Source of the DNA: Hyphomicrobium denitrificans ATCC 51888
Lineage (GTDB): Bacteria > Pseudomonadota > Alphaproteobacteria > Rhizobiales > Hyphomicrobiaceae
DNA: 64,000 nt
Direction of reading: 5' to 3'
Assembly: GCF_000143145.1 (NCBI RefSeq)
Contig: NC_014313.1
Span: 3,224,001 to 3,288,000, forward strand
The translations under genes were made by a program, and so were the position numbers. A model generated the notes under the pieces. That model was not told the DNA's origin and searched no databases. It saw only the letters and a program-made list of their open reading frames with translations. Below are positions 1 to 7,421 of the stretch, in pieces. Each line of letters starts with the position of its first letter. Position 1 is the stretch's first letter.

Positions 1-468
1 AGACGCGATGGCTTCGACGTTGGCCATGCCGAGCGGCGTTTCGATGAGGGCTTCCATGCCGATCTGGTGCGGGAGACCCTTCGCGACTTCGATCTGGCTG
101 ACGAAGCTTTCGATGGCGTAGACGTCGGCCGGAACGCCGACCTTCGGAATGAGGATCGTATCGAGCTTGGCACCAGCCTGCTCGACGATGTCGACGACGT
201 CGCGGTAGCAATAATGCGTGTCGAGGCCGTTGATGCGGACCGAGACGCTCTTGCCCGCGCCCTTCCAGTCGAGATCGTTCAGAGCCTGGATGATGTTCTT
301 GCGAGCCTGCTCTTTCTCGGGCGGCGCGACGGCGTCTTCGCAATCAAGGAAAACGTAGTCGGCGGCGCTCTTGAGGGCGCGGTCGATCATCGTCGGGTTG
401 GAGCCCGGCACGGCGAGATAAGAACGCTGCAGACGCTGCTTACGGTTCGGGTAGAGGGTATAGCTCAT
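1..468 (-). CDS. mcl: L-malyl-CoA lyase (CoA ester lyase), C-terminal part outside window
   Basis: Partial gene reading off the left edge; the N-terminal 156 residues are visible. It starts MSYTLYPNRKQRLQRSYL and continues with AVPGSNPTMIDRA, then FLDCEDAVAP and LIPKVG, which are hallmarks of the HpcH/HpaI aldolase / citrate lyase beta family. In the serine cycle this enzyme splits malyl-CoA into acetyl-CoA and glyoxylate, and the glyoxylate is the substrate of the aminotransferase just upstream on the same strand (140 bp gap with a hairpin). Family and pairing are clear. A dual role on beta-methylmalyl-CoA cannot be judged from the fragment. Confidence 0.9.
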   Translation of the reverse strand, partial: MSYTLYPNRKQRLQRSYLAVPGSNPTMIDRALKSAADYVFLDCEDAVAPPEKEQARKNIIQALNDLDWKGAGKSVSVRINGLDTHYCYRDVVDIVEQAGAKLDTILIPKVGVPADVYAIESFVSQIEVAKGLPHQIGMEALIETPLGMANVEAIAS

Positions 469-569
469 TTGGGGGTCGCCTTCCTAGCGGAGTGAACGAT
501 CGTTGTTGTCATTGCGAAAAAATCAGAATGCGGAGCGTCGTTCAACCCGCGAGTGCGATACGACGCCAG

Positions 570-600
570 AATGCCCAGCCGCTTTAAGCAGCTGGGCATT
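570..600 (-). terminator. Hairpin between sgaA and mcl
   Basis: Perfect 10-bp inverted repeat, AATGCCCAGC (570-579) and GCTGGGCATT (591-600), with an 11-nt loop. It lies 9 bp downstream of the sgaA stop on the minus strand. The flanking T-run is only two bases on the minus strand, so it may act as a weak terminator or an mRNA-stabilising hairpin that sets sgaA and mcl at different levels. Confidence 0.55.
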
Positions 601-608
601 GTCTCGAG

Positions 609-1817
609 TTAGGCCTTCAGCGGCTCTTTGCTCGTGGCCGACTTGACCGGATTGCTGGTGAAGTATTCGGCGGCGGCAGCGGTGCCCGAGCCGAGCTTGA
701 CCGGGATGCCGTTGTCCTTGAGCGCCATCTCGACGGCGAACAGAACGCCACCGACCATGTACTCGTCGAGCGAACCGAGGTGACCGATGCGGAACACCTT
801 GCCGGCGACCTTGTTGAGGCCGAGGCCGAGCGACGTGTTGTAGCGATAGTAGGCCGTCTTCGTGACGGCGTTGCTGTCAACGCCTTCGGGAACGAGGATC
901 GCCGACACGGTGTCGGAGTACCACTTCGGCTCTTTCGCGCAGAGCTTCAGACCCCAGGCTGCGACGCCAGCGCGAACGCCGGAGGCGAGGCGATGGTGAC
1001 GAGCAACGACGTTGTCGATGCCTTCGGCGAGCAGAAGATCGATCGAGGCGCGCAGGCCGCGGATCAGCGTCGTTGCGGGCGTATAGGGGAAGAATCCGAG
1101 ATCGTTCGTCTTGATCATGTCTTCGAACGAGAAGAAGCAGCGGTTCATACGGCCGTTCTTGCTCTTGTTGACGTCAAGCGCCTTCTGGCTGACGGCAAGA
1201 ATGCCGAGGCCGGTCGGAAGCATGAAGCCCTTCTGCGAGCCGGAGACGCAGCAGTCGACGCCCCATTCGCCCATGCGCATTTCGAGCGAGCCGACGGAAG
1301 AAACGCCGTCGACCATCAGGAGCGCGGGATGCTTCGCGGCGTCGAGCGCCTTGCGGACGCCGGCTACGTCGCTGGCGACGCCGGTCGCCGTTTCGTTCTG
1401 CGTGACGAACACGGCTTTGATTTCGTGGTTCTTGTCCTTGGCGAGAATGTCAGCGTACTTCTCGACCGGAACGCCGGTGCCCCACTCTTCGTCGCAAACC
1501 TCAGGCTTCAGGCCAAGACGCTCGGCCATATCGACCCAGAGCAGCGAGAACTGGCCGAAGCGGCTCATCAGAACCTTGTCGCCGACGGCGAGCGTGTTCT
1601 GGATCGCAGATTCCCATGCGCCCGTTCCCGACGACGGGAAAAGGAATACGCGGCCATCCTTCATTTTGAAAACCTTCTTGAGGTCTTCGAAGATCGGCAG
1701 CGTCAGCTTGGGAAATTCCGGCGAGCGCATGTCTTCCATCGGAAGGTTCATCGCGATGCGCACAGCGTCGGGGACGTTGGTCGGGCCGGGAATAAAGAGG
1801 TGGGGCGTGACGGTCAT
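609..1817 (-). CDS. sgaA: Serine-glyoxylate aminotransferase
   Basis: 402 aa, the usual length for SgaA of serine-cycle methylotrophs. This class V PLP aminotransferase transfers the amino group of serine to glyoxylate, giving hydroxypyruvate and glycine. Visible signatures: N-terminal FIPGPTNVPDAVR, the FPSSGTGAWE loop, MVDGVSSVGSLEMRMGEWGVD, and the PLP-lysine motif SGSQKGFMLPTG near residue 195. It sits upstream of the malyl-CoA lyase gene on the same strand, so glyoxylate production and use are co-located. The ATG at 1817 gives the family-typical N-terminus. An unusual LuxR-type regulator lies 251 bp upstream in the same orientation. Confidence 0.96.
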   Translation of the reverse strand: MTVTPHLFIPGPTNVPDAVRIAMNLPMEDMRSPEFPKLTLPIFEDLKKVFKMKDGRVFLFPSSGTGAWESAIQNTLAVGDKVLMSRFGQFSLLWVDMAERLGLKPEVCDEEWGTGVPVEKYADILAKDKNHEIKAVFVTQNETATGVASDVAGVRKALDAAKHPALLMVDGVSSVGSLEMRMGEWGVDCCVSGSQKGFMLPTGLGILAVSQKALDVNKSKNGRMNRCFFSFEDMIKTNDLGFFPYTPATTLIRGLRASIDLLLAEGIDNVVARHHRLASGVRAGVAAWGLKLCAKEPKWYSDTVSAILVPEGVDSNAVTKTAYYRYNTSLGLGLNKVAGKVFRIGHLGSLDEYMVGGVLFAVEMALKDNGIPVKLGSGTAAAAEYFTSNPVKSATSKEPLKA

Positions 1818-2068
1818 GAGCGTTTCTCCGCGCTGCGTTGAGCCAAGCCGAACGGTCCCCTAAGACTATGGAGACCCAATATCCGGCGCGCTTTTGCTGA
1901 TCCTTCCGCCCGATCGCAGATGCGGGCGTAGGTTCGTAAGTAGCAGGGGGACAGTGACGGTGCGAACGAAAAACTAACAACACCCCGTTGGGCAGCATGG
2001 GCTACCCACCACTGCGGCTTTGTGTGCGCCGACCGCCGCCGCCGTCATGATCGGCCCAGCGTGCTCGC

Positions 2069-2692
2069 TCAGTGGTGATCGTTACGGTTAACCGACACGT
2101 GCAGTGCAACAGCCATCGCGCGGTTGGACACGCCGAGCTTGTCGTACAAATTTTTTAGATGGTATTTCACGGTGTTGCGAGAGATGCCCGTGCGCGCCGC
2201 AATCTGCAGATTCGTCCAGCCATTCGCGAGCGCTGCCAGCAGTTCGCGTTCGCGCGCCGTCAGACCTTCGAGCGGATCGTGATTGAGCAAATCGATGTCG
2301 ACATAGGGTAGCGACAAGCGGCCGCGCGCAACGGAGACGACGGCTTCAAGCAATACCTGCGGCTCTTCAGTTTTCGACACGAAGCCCCAGGCACCGCCCT
2401 TGATCGCCTGCCGCAAGACTTCACTGCTGCGCTCGCCCGTGTAGATGACCACGCGCGTGCGCCACTTTTCCTGCTTCAGGCGCGTCAGCACGTTGCCACC
2501 CGTCATGTCGGGCAACGTCCAGCCGACGATGGCGATTTCGACCGGCTTGGTCTTCAGCGCCTCGATCAGGGCTTCGCCTGTCGCATGGACGCCGCAAACG
2601 CTGAAGCGGCCATCGCGTTGCACCAGCGCTTCCAGCCCCGATCGAACGACCGGGTTCTGATCTGCAATCGTGACCTCGATCTTGCCGGCCAT
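2069..2692 (-). CDS. LuxR/NarL-type response regulator with degenerate receiver
   Basis: About 207 aa from the chosen ATG; an in-frame ATG at 2725 would add 11 residues. Residues 5-120 form a receiver-like domain and residues 145-205 a LuxR HTH (LTARERELLAALANGWTN, then ISRNTVKYHLKNLYDKLGVSNR). In the receiver the usual acidic pair is D11-Q12, and the phosphoacceptor position after the third strand (IVGWTLPDMTG) is Gly57 rather than Asp; Thr85 and Lys107 are kept. It therefore probably does not use His-Asp phosphotransfer. It lies upstream of sgaA/mcl on the same strand, so a role in controlling C1 genes is plausible but only inferred. Confidence 0.88.
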   Translation of the reverse strand: MAGKIEVTIADQNPVVRSGLEALVQRDGRFSVCGVHATGEALIEALKTKPVEIAIVGWTLPDMTGGNVLTRLKQEKWRTRVVIYTGERSSEVLRQAIKGGAWGFVSKTEEPQVLLEAVVSVARGRLSLPYVDIDLLNHDPLEGLTARERELLAALANGWTNLQIAARTGISRNTVKYHLKNLYDKLGVSNRAMAVALHVSVNRNDHH

Positions 2693-3087
2693 CAGCGCCG
2701 AATCCCCCGAGGGCCGGTCATGCATACGCGGCCGTTGACGTCGTCGCCCGCACCATCGGGTCCGGCAGCTCCCGTCAACGAACCTAAAACTCTGATGCTC
2801 CTAGCCAGTTTTCGAATCCAAGTTATTTTTCAGCGGGTTAATCGTTCGATTGGGACGCATCCCGACCGCCCGATCAGATAACGGCTGTTTTCCGCTAAAA
2901 GCAAGGTCGCCAATCGCAGCGCACAATGACGGTTGCCGCAACAATCTCAGGTTGATCATCCATCGCTTTCAGTGCCGATGAAATTCTTTACCTCGCGTCT
3001 TACATTTCGGTGACAACCCTCACTCGCTGCCAGCCGAAAGCGTAGTGTCGGATCAGCCTATTGTGTCAGCGACGGAGAACGCTCGTC
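2693..3087. other. Divergent intergenic region
   Basis: 395 bp between two divergently read genes, with lower GC than its neighbours around 2800-2870 and 2970-3015. It should hold promoters for both sides. I see no convincing -35/-10 pair, tRNA, riboswitch or conserved small ORF in it. Confidence 0.5.
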
Positions 3088-3615
3088 ATGTCGATGTCCG
3101 CGAAACAAGAACGCGCCCTCTTGAATTCCGATGAGATTGCGGTGCTTCGCGCAACACATCACCCGGAAATCTATGAGCTTGGCCGGAGGGAATTGACGGA
3201 CCTGCAGACCCGCTTGCGGGATCTGCGCGATAAGGCGCGGACTTTGACCCGTCAGAAACAACGTGAAACCCGCGGTAAATCCGAACCTCGCGGCAAAAGC
3301 TTTCCCGGCGTCGTCGAGCAACCGCAACGACGCAAGCAACTTTTCGCAGCCGCATTGAAGCGCGTGAAGAAAGAACTCTCCCGGTTGAACAAGCTCGAAG
3401 CCAGGGTCGAGCACGTCGAAGCGGCGCATAAAGCGCTGGCGCAACGCCGGGCATCGAACTTCAGACCGGCCGTCCCAGCAAGCCGAACCTCCGGGACAGG
3501 CATGCAACCGCAAGAGAGCATCCGGCGTCGCCGCGTTCTGCCTCGTGGAAAAGTCGGGAGCGTTCTGAAGCAAAACAAGATCGCCCAAGCGGCGCGGGAC
3601 GCCCGGCCGCAATGA
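3088..3615 (+). CDS. Basic coiled-coil protein of unknown function
   Basis: About 175 aa from the ATG at 3088, which has GGAG 11 bp upstream; an upstream in-frame TTG at 3061 has no such site. The opening MSMSAKQERALLNSDEIAVL is followed by a charged helical region (residues 25-60, ELTDLQTRLRDLRDKARTL) and a second heptad-like segment around residues 95-125, with a basic tail. No catalytic motif, signal peptide or membrane segment is visible. A minus-strand frame of similar length exists over the same bases, but its Cys/Arg-rich, low-complexity translation looks like a shadow. The downstream neighbour is tRNA-Arg on the other strand. Confidence 0.65.
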   Translation: MSMSAKQERALLNSDEIAVLRATHHPEIYELGRRELTDLQTRLRDLRDKARTLTRQKQRETRGKSEPRGKSFPGVVEQPQRRKQLFAAALKRVKKELSRLNKLEARVEHVEAAHKALAQRRASNFRPAVPASRTSGTGMQPQESIRRRRVLPRGKVGSVLKQNKIAQAARDARPQ

Positions 3616-3649
3616 TGCGTGAACGGCATAATCGCGAAACCATGCAAAG

Positions 3650-3726
<77 letters not shown>

Positions 3727-4074
3727 AGGTCGGTTCGCGGCGACCGACGCTGCGATTTCGGCGAGCGCGCAAGCTATGCTGCGGGCGTTGCGGCCGGTCA
3801 AGGGACTGTGCATCGAGGTTCCAGGCCTTTCTCAAACGACGCTTCCACCGACCGAGATAAAACTTATTCAACTTATGATTGAAACATCGTTCAACCTACA
3901 GTATGTCAGCTTGTGACCGCGAGTGCGCGGGAGGCTGCGAGCTCAGCGGGGTTCCGCGAGGGCCGCTCGCGGTCGCGCCCCTTTCCCCCGAGGCGTACGC
4001 CCGTCATGCAACCGCTGCGGAGAGATCGTGGCGAGAGGCTTGGCGGGCGTCGGCGTCTGTGATTTTCTTCCGGC
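3727..4074. other. Intergenic region before the nuclease gene
   Basis: 348 bp. The AT-richer part at 3855-3905 contains TTGAAA (3879-3884), a 17-bp spacer and TATGTC (3902-3907), a possible but weak sigma-70-like promoter for the plus-strand nuclease gene. The remainder is GC-rich with several overlapping open frames on both strands and no family signature. I see no RNA gene besides the tRNA. Confidence 0.4.
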
Positions 4075-5058
4075 ATGGGATGGGGTTCAGGCGTGGGTAA
4101 CATTGCAGGGCTTGCGGGCCTCGTCGCTCTCGCGAGCGCTGCCCTGCCTGCAATCGCGGACGACAAGCTCCCAGCGCCCTGCGTTCTCGAACCTGGTCCG
4201 GTTCGCACCGTCGCGCGCGTGCTCGATGGCGAGACACTCGTTCTCGATGACGGGAGCGGCGTGCGTTTGATCGGAGCGCTGGCTCCGCGAGCGCGCGATG
4301 CCGGGGCTCAAGCCGGCGCGTGGCCGCCTGAAACGCAAGCGATGCAGACGCTTTCAAACCTGGTGCTCGGCAAACGGATCAAGCTTGCCTTCGGAGGCCG
4401 GCAAAAGGACCGCTATGGCCGTTTCCTGGCGCAGGTTTTTCTCGAAGCGAACGGTCGCAGCGAATGGGTGCAAGGCACGATGCTCGCCGCCGGGCAGGCG
4501 CGCGCCTATGGCGTGCCGGAAAGTTTCGCGTGCGTACGCGAGCTTCTGGCGCACGAAGCGGAGGCGCGCCGCAAACGGCTTGGTCTGTGGAGTAACGGCG
4601 TCTATCGGCCGATGCCGGCAGAGCAGCCAGGATCGCTTCTCAAGCAGCGCGGAAAATTCGAACGGGTAATTGGGACTGTCGCGTCGATCGGCAAGACCAA
4701 GTCAACGACGTATCTCAACTTCGGAACGGACTGGAAATCCGATTTCACGGTGCGCATCGGCAAAGCTGTGCTGGCAGCCAATCCTGAGTTTGCGCGCACG
4801 CTCGACACGCTCAAATCGAAAACCGTCGTCGTGCGCGGATGGATCGAGCGGCGCAACGGCCCATTGATCGACGTCGCCGACGTTTCACAAATCGAGATCA
4901 TCGACGGCAAGGAGGATGTTCCGGCCCCCGCTGGCGTGAGCGCGGTGACGGTGCCGAACGACGCGCAGCCTGCGAGCGTTCCCGTCGATCCCGATGGCGC
5001 ACAAAAGTTGCGCCCGGATCCGACGGAAGGTGCGGACCCGGGCGCTGTAAATCTATAG
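4075..5058 (+). CDS. Exported thermonuclease-family (SNase-like) protein
   Basis: 327 aa. An N-terminal hydrophobic segment (GLAGLVALASAALPAIADD) looks like a signal peptide cut near residue 29. Residues 40-170 match the staphylococcal-nuclease fold: ARVLDGETLVLDDGSGVRLIG, then KDRYGRFLAQVFL (the conserved Arg region) and EARRKRLGLWS. The C-terminal part (about 200-280, VIGTVASIGKTKSTTYLNFGTDW) resembles an OB-fold extension. The protein probably acts in the periplasm on nucleic acids. In the first motif the canonical Asp-Gly-Asp-Thr reads Asp-Gly-Glu-Thr, so full catalytic competence is uncertain. Convergent with carD, 26 bp apart. Confidence 0.85.
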   Translation: MGWGSGVGNIAGLAGLVALASAALPAIADDKLPAPCVLEPGPVRTVARVLDGETLVLDDGSGVRLIGALAPRARDAGAQAGAWPPETQAMQTLSNLVLGKRIKLAFGGRQKDRYGRFLAQVFLEANGRSEWVQGTMLAAGQARAYGVPESFACVRELLAHEAEARRKRLGLWSNGVYRPMPAEQPGSLLKQRGKFERVIGTVASIGKTKSTTYLNFGTDWKSDFTVRIGKAVLAANPEFARTLDTLKSKTVVVRGWIERRNGPLIDVADVSQIEIIDGKEDVPAPAGVSAVTVPNDAQPASVPVDPDGAQKLRPDPTEGADPGAVNL

Positions 5059-5084
5059 CCGAAATTGACGGCGTGTACGGAGCG

Positions 5085-6086
5085 TCAGGCGGCTTCGCCG
5101 ACCGACTCGCTATCGGCCAAGCGACGGCCTTTCGCGCTCTTCGACAAGATCTCCGTGATGCGCTGGACCGCGCCGCGCTCGTCGAGCTTTTCGACGGCGG
5201 CAAGCTCACGCGCCATGCGATCGAGGGCGTCCTCGTACAGCTGGCGTTCGGAGTACGACTGCTCCGGTTGCGCTTCCGAGCGATAGAGGTCGCGCACCAC
5301 TTCGGCGATCGAGATCAGATCACCGGAGTTGATCTTCGCAACGTACTCCTGTGCGCGGCGGCTCCACATCGTGCGCTTGATGCGCGCACGACCCTTGAGT
5401 GTTTCCATCGCCTTCTTGACGAGCCCTTCATCGGCGAGCTTGCGCATGCCGACGCTTGCGAGCTTGCCCGTCGGGACGCGCAGCGTCAGCTTTTCCTTGT
5501 CGAACGTGATGACAAAGAGCTCGAGCGACATGCCGGCGATTTCCTGCTCCTCGATGCCGACGATGCGGCCGACGCCGTGAGCAGGATAGACGACGAATTC
5601 GTTGGCCTTGAAGCCGTGACGCTGGTTGACCGGCTTTTTCTGGACCGCAAGAAGCTGGCGGGCAGCAGCCGTCTTTTCTGCGATCGCCTTGGGGGTCGCC
5701 GAATGCGCGGCAGGCGCAGTCGCAGGAGCGACCGACGTGGTCAGCTTCTGGCCAGCCGGCTTGTGCGTGCCGGCGGGAACCGTCATGGCGCGCTGCGGCG
5801 CAGCTGCCGCGGCCTTGGCTGCGAACTGAGAGGGTGAAACGGGTTTACGCGTCAAAACCGGATCCACTTTCGCGGCCGGCTGCGGTTTCTTGACGGTCTT
5901 CGCCGATGCGACGGGTTGCGCGCTTTTCTGCTTGCTGAGTGAAGGCTTAGTCTCGGCTTCCGTCTTGGCCTTACCGGGCTTCGCGGATTTCTGCGCGTTC
6001 GCAGCCGCTTTCAACGGGACAGCCTTGTGGACCGCGGATTTCGCTGCGGACTTGGGGCTGACCGGAGCTTTCTTCTTCTGCGCCAT
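5085..6086 (-). CDS. carD: CarD-family transcription factor with long N-terminal extension
   Basis: 333 aa from ATG 6086; a longer frame to 6194 lacks a good start context. Residues about 157-320 are the CarD module: FKANEFVVYPAHGVGRIVGIEEQEI (RNA polymerase interaction domain), then the DNA-binding helical part including TMWSRRAQEYVAKINSGDL and QSYSERQLYEDALDRMARELA. CarD binds the RNAP beta subunit and stabilises open complexes at rRNA and housekeeping promoters. The first 155 residues are Ala/Lys/Pro-rich and low-complexity, about doubling the usual size, and are probably disordered. Downstream of fdxA in the same orientation, in a block common in Hyphomicrobiales. Confidence 0.93.
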   Translation of the reverse strand: MAQKKKAPVSPKSAAKSAVHKAVPLKAAANAQKSAKPGKAKTEAETKPSLSKQKSAQPVASAKTVKKPQPAAKVDPVLTRKPVSPSQFAAKAAAAAPQRAMTVPAGTHKPAGQKLTTSVAPATAPAAHSATPKAIAEKTAAARQLLAVQKKPVNQRHGFKANEFVVYPAHGVGRIVGIEEQEIAGMSLELFVITFDKEKLTLRVPTGKLASVGMRKLADEGLVKKAMETLKGRARIKRTMWSRRAQEYVAKINSGDLISIAEVVRDLYRSEAQPEQSYSERQLYEDALDRMARELAAVEKLDERGAVQRITEILSKSAKGRRLADSESVGEAA

Positions 6087-6541
6087 ATTTTTTCTCACTC
6101 TCGCGTACTGAGCATGGCCGGGGGACCGGCTCGTCGGGCCGCCTTGGGAGGCGGGCATCAGTGCCGTTGGCGGTTGCCGACGACACGCGCGCATCGAGCC
6201 AAACCTTGTCCCCGAAGGAAAAGGTCGTCCCCTGCGCGCTCATTGTGGCCTAGCTTTGCAAACTCCATCCGACTCTGAACTGGCTGTGTGACGCCCCATT
6301 ACGTTTCATTGAAAGCCGGCCCTCAGAGTTGGGCGGCCTTCTTTTGTTCACAGCCGTTTCGGATTTGTGCTGTCTTAATGCCATCGAGAAAGACTCTAGC
6401 ATAATCTTGCTCGCAAATGAAGGCCGACCTCATGAGACAATCTGGTCGAGCTTAAATATCGCGCCGAAAAGGCACGAAAATCGTTTTTTAAACGGACGTA
6501 TTTATCTCAACTTAAATATAAAAATCCCGGAAATTAGAGAA
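6087..6541. other. AT-rich interval between carD and fdxA
   Basis: 455 bp between two minus-strand genes. Bases 6360-6541 are clearly more AT-rich than the surroundings, with runs such as CGTTTTTTAAACGG near 6482. An imperfect GC hairpin (GCCGGCCC / GGGCGGCC) followed by TTCTTTTG lies at about 6316-6348. A 115-codon plus-strand frame crosses the AT-rich part and overlaps fdxA; it shows no family features and I do not call it. The region probably carries the carD promoter and leader. Confidence 0.45.
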
Positions 6542-6880
6542 TCAATCTCCAGAACCCGCGTTTGGAGAGAAATATTTTTCGAACTTGCCCGGTTCATCCT
6601 TGATGTCGTCGGCGTCCGGAAGGGCGGCCTTTTTGGCCGTGATGTTCGGCCAATTGTCCGCGTACTGCCGGTTTAATTCGAGCCAGCGCTCCATTCCGGG
6701 TTCGGTGTCGGGCTTGATCGCGTCCGCCGGACACTCAGGCTCGCAGACGCCGCAATCGATGCACTCGTCGGGATGGATGACGAGCATGTTCTCGCCTTCG
6801 TAAAAACAATCGACCGGACAGACCTCGACGCAATCCGTGTATTTGCACTTAATGCACTTCTCGTTGACGACGTAGGTCAT
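6542..6880 (-). CDS. fdxA: 7Fe-8S ferredoxin FdxA
   Basis: 112 aa from ATG 6880, preceded by AGGAAAACGT; the 21 extra upstream in-frame codons do not fit the family. Two cluster motifs are visible: [17 protein letters not shown] near the N-terminus and [12 protein letters not shown] around residue 40. Their spacing is that of Azotobacter-type ferredoxins holding one [3Fe-4S] and one [4Fe-4S] cluster. It is a small soluble electron carrier. The C-terminal 50 residues ([16 protein letters not shown]) are typical of alphaproteobacterial FdxA. It sits between carD and the S4-domain gene, all on the minus strand. Confidence 0.96.
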   Translation of the reverse strand: MTYVVNEKCIKCKYTDCVEVCPVDCFYEGENMLVIHPDECIDCGVCEPECPADAIKPDTEPGMERWLELNRQYADNWPNITAKKAALPDADDIKDEPGKFEKYFSPNAGSGD

Positions 6881-7016
6881 ACGTTTTCCTGGCGGATCTT
6901 TGCTGCGCACGATTCTGAACGATAAGGCCGGGCCACGCATCAACGGTTCGCGCGGTCATCGGCGGCGCCTTCTTTAGCATAGGCAAACCCGTTGCCTAGG
7001 TGGAGAGGAGTCACAG

Positions 7017-7421
7017 TTACGAACGACCTTTGAGCTTGTCGATCTGGCGGCGATCGCGCTTCGTCGGGCGGCCCGAGCCTTCGGGACGAACGGCGGATTG
7101 CTTCGGCTGCATCGCTATCTCGGCCGCCTCTGGCCGAACCTTCGGCGGCGTGTGATCGAGAAACAGCGACTGGGCTTCGGTGGCAGGCCCGCGCCGATGG
7201 CCGATCCCGACGATCTCGAGGCTTCGCACGGCTGGGCCAACGACGAGTGTGATCACGTCGCCCGGCTTCACCAACGTGCTCGGCTTATCGATTTTTTCGC
7301 GGTTCAACCTGACCTTGCCGCGGGAGATCAGGTCTTGGGCGAGGGTGCGTGACTTCGTGATGCGCGCGAACCAGAGCCACTGATCCACGCGCTGGCTTGA
7401 GTTCACGCCCGCCGGGCCCAT
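7017..7421 (-). CDS. S4-domain RNA-binding protein (Hsp15-like)
   Basis: 134 aa. The S4 fold covers residues 9-65: QRVDQWLWFARITKSRTLAQ, ISRGKVRLN and KPSTLVKPGDVITL. The C-terminal half is basic, ending in TKRDRRQIDKLKGRS. Family members such as HslR bind rRNA or stalled 50S subunits carrying nascent chains. Its ATG (7421-7419) overlaps the helicase stop by one base (TGATG), indicating translational coupling. A neighbouring RNA helicase supports an RNA-related role, while the exact target is unknown. Confidence 0.9.
   Translation of the reverse strand: MGPAGVNSSQRVDQWLWFARITKSRTLAQDLISRGKVRLNREKIDKPSTLVKPGDVITLVVGPAVRSLEIVGIGHRRGPATEAQSLFLDHTPPKVRPEAAEIAMQPKQSAVRPEGSGRPTKRDRRQIDKLKGRS

Noticed and set aside
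3058..3612. 184-codon minus-strand frame over the coiled-coil gene
   Set aside because: It mirrors the plus-strand gene almost exactly and has Cys/Arg-rich low-complexity composition; the plus-strand frame has a ribosome site and amphipathic helices.
6329..6676. 115-codon plus-strand frame in the AT-rich block
   Set aside because: Its second half is antisense to fdxA, and there is no ribosome site or recognisable motif; the open frame is explained by chance in AT-rich DNA joined to a shadow.
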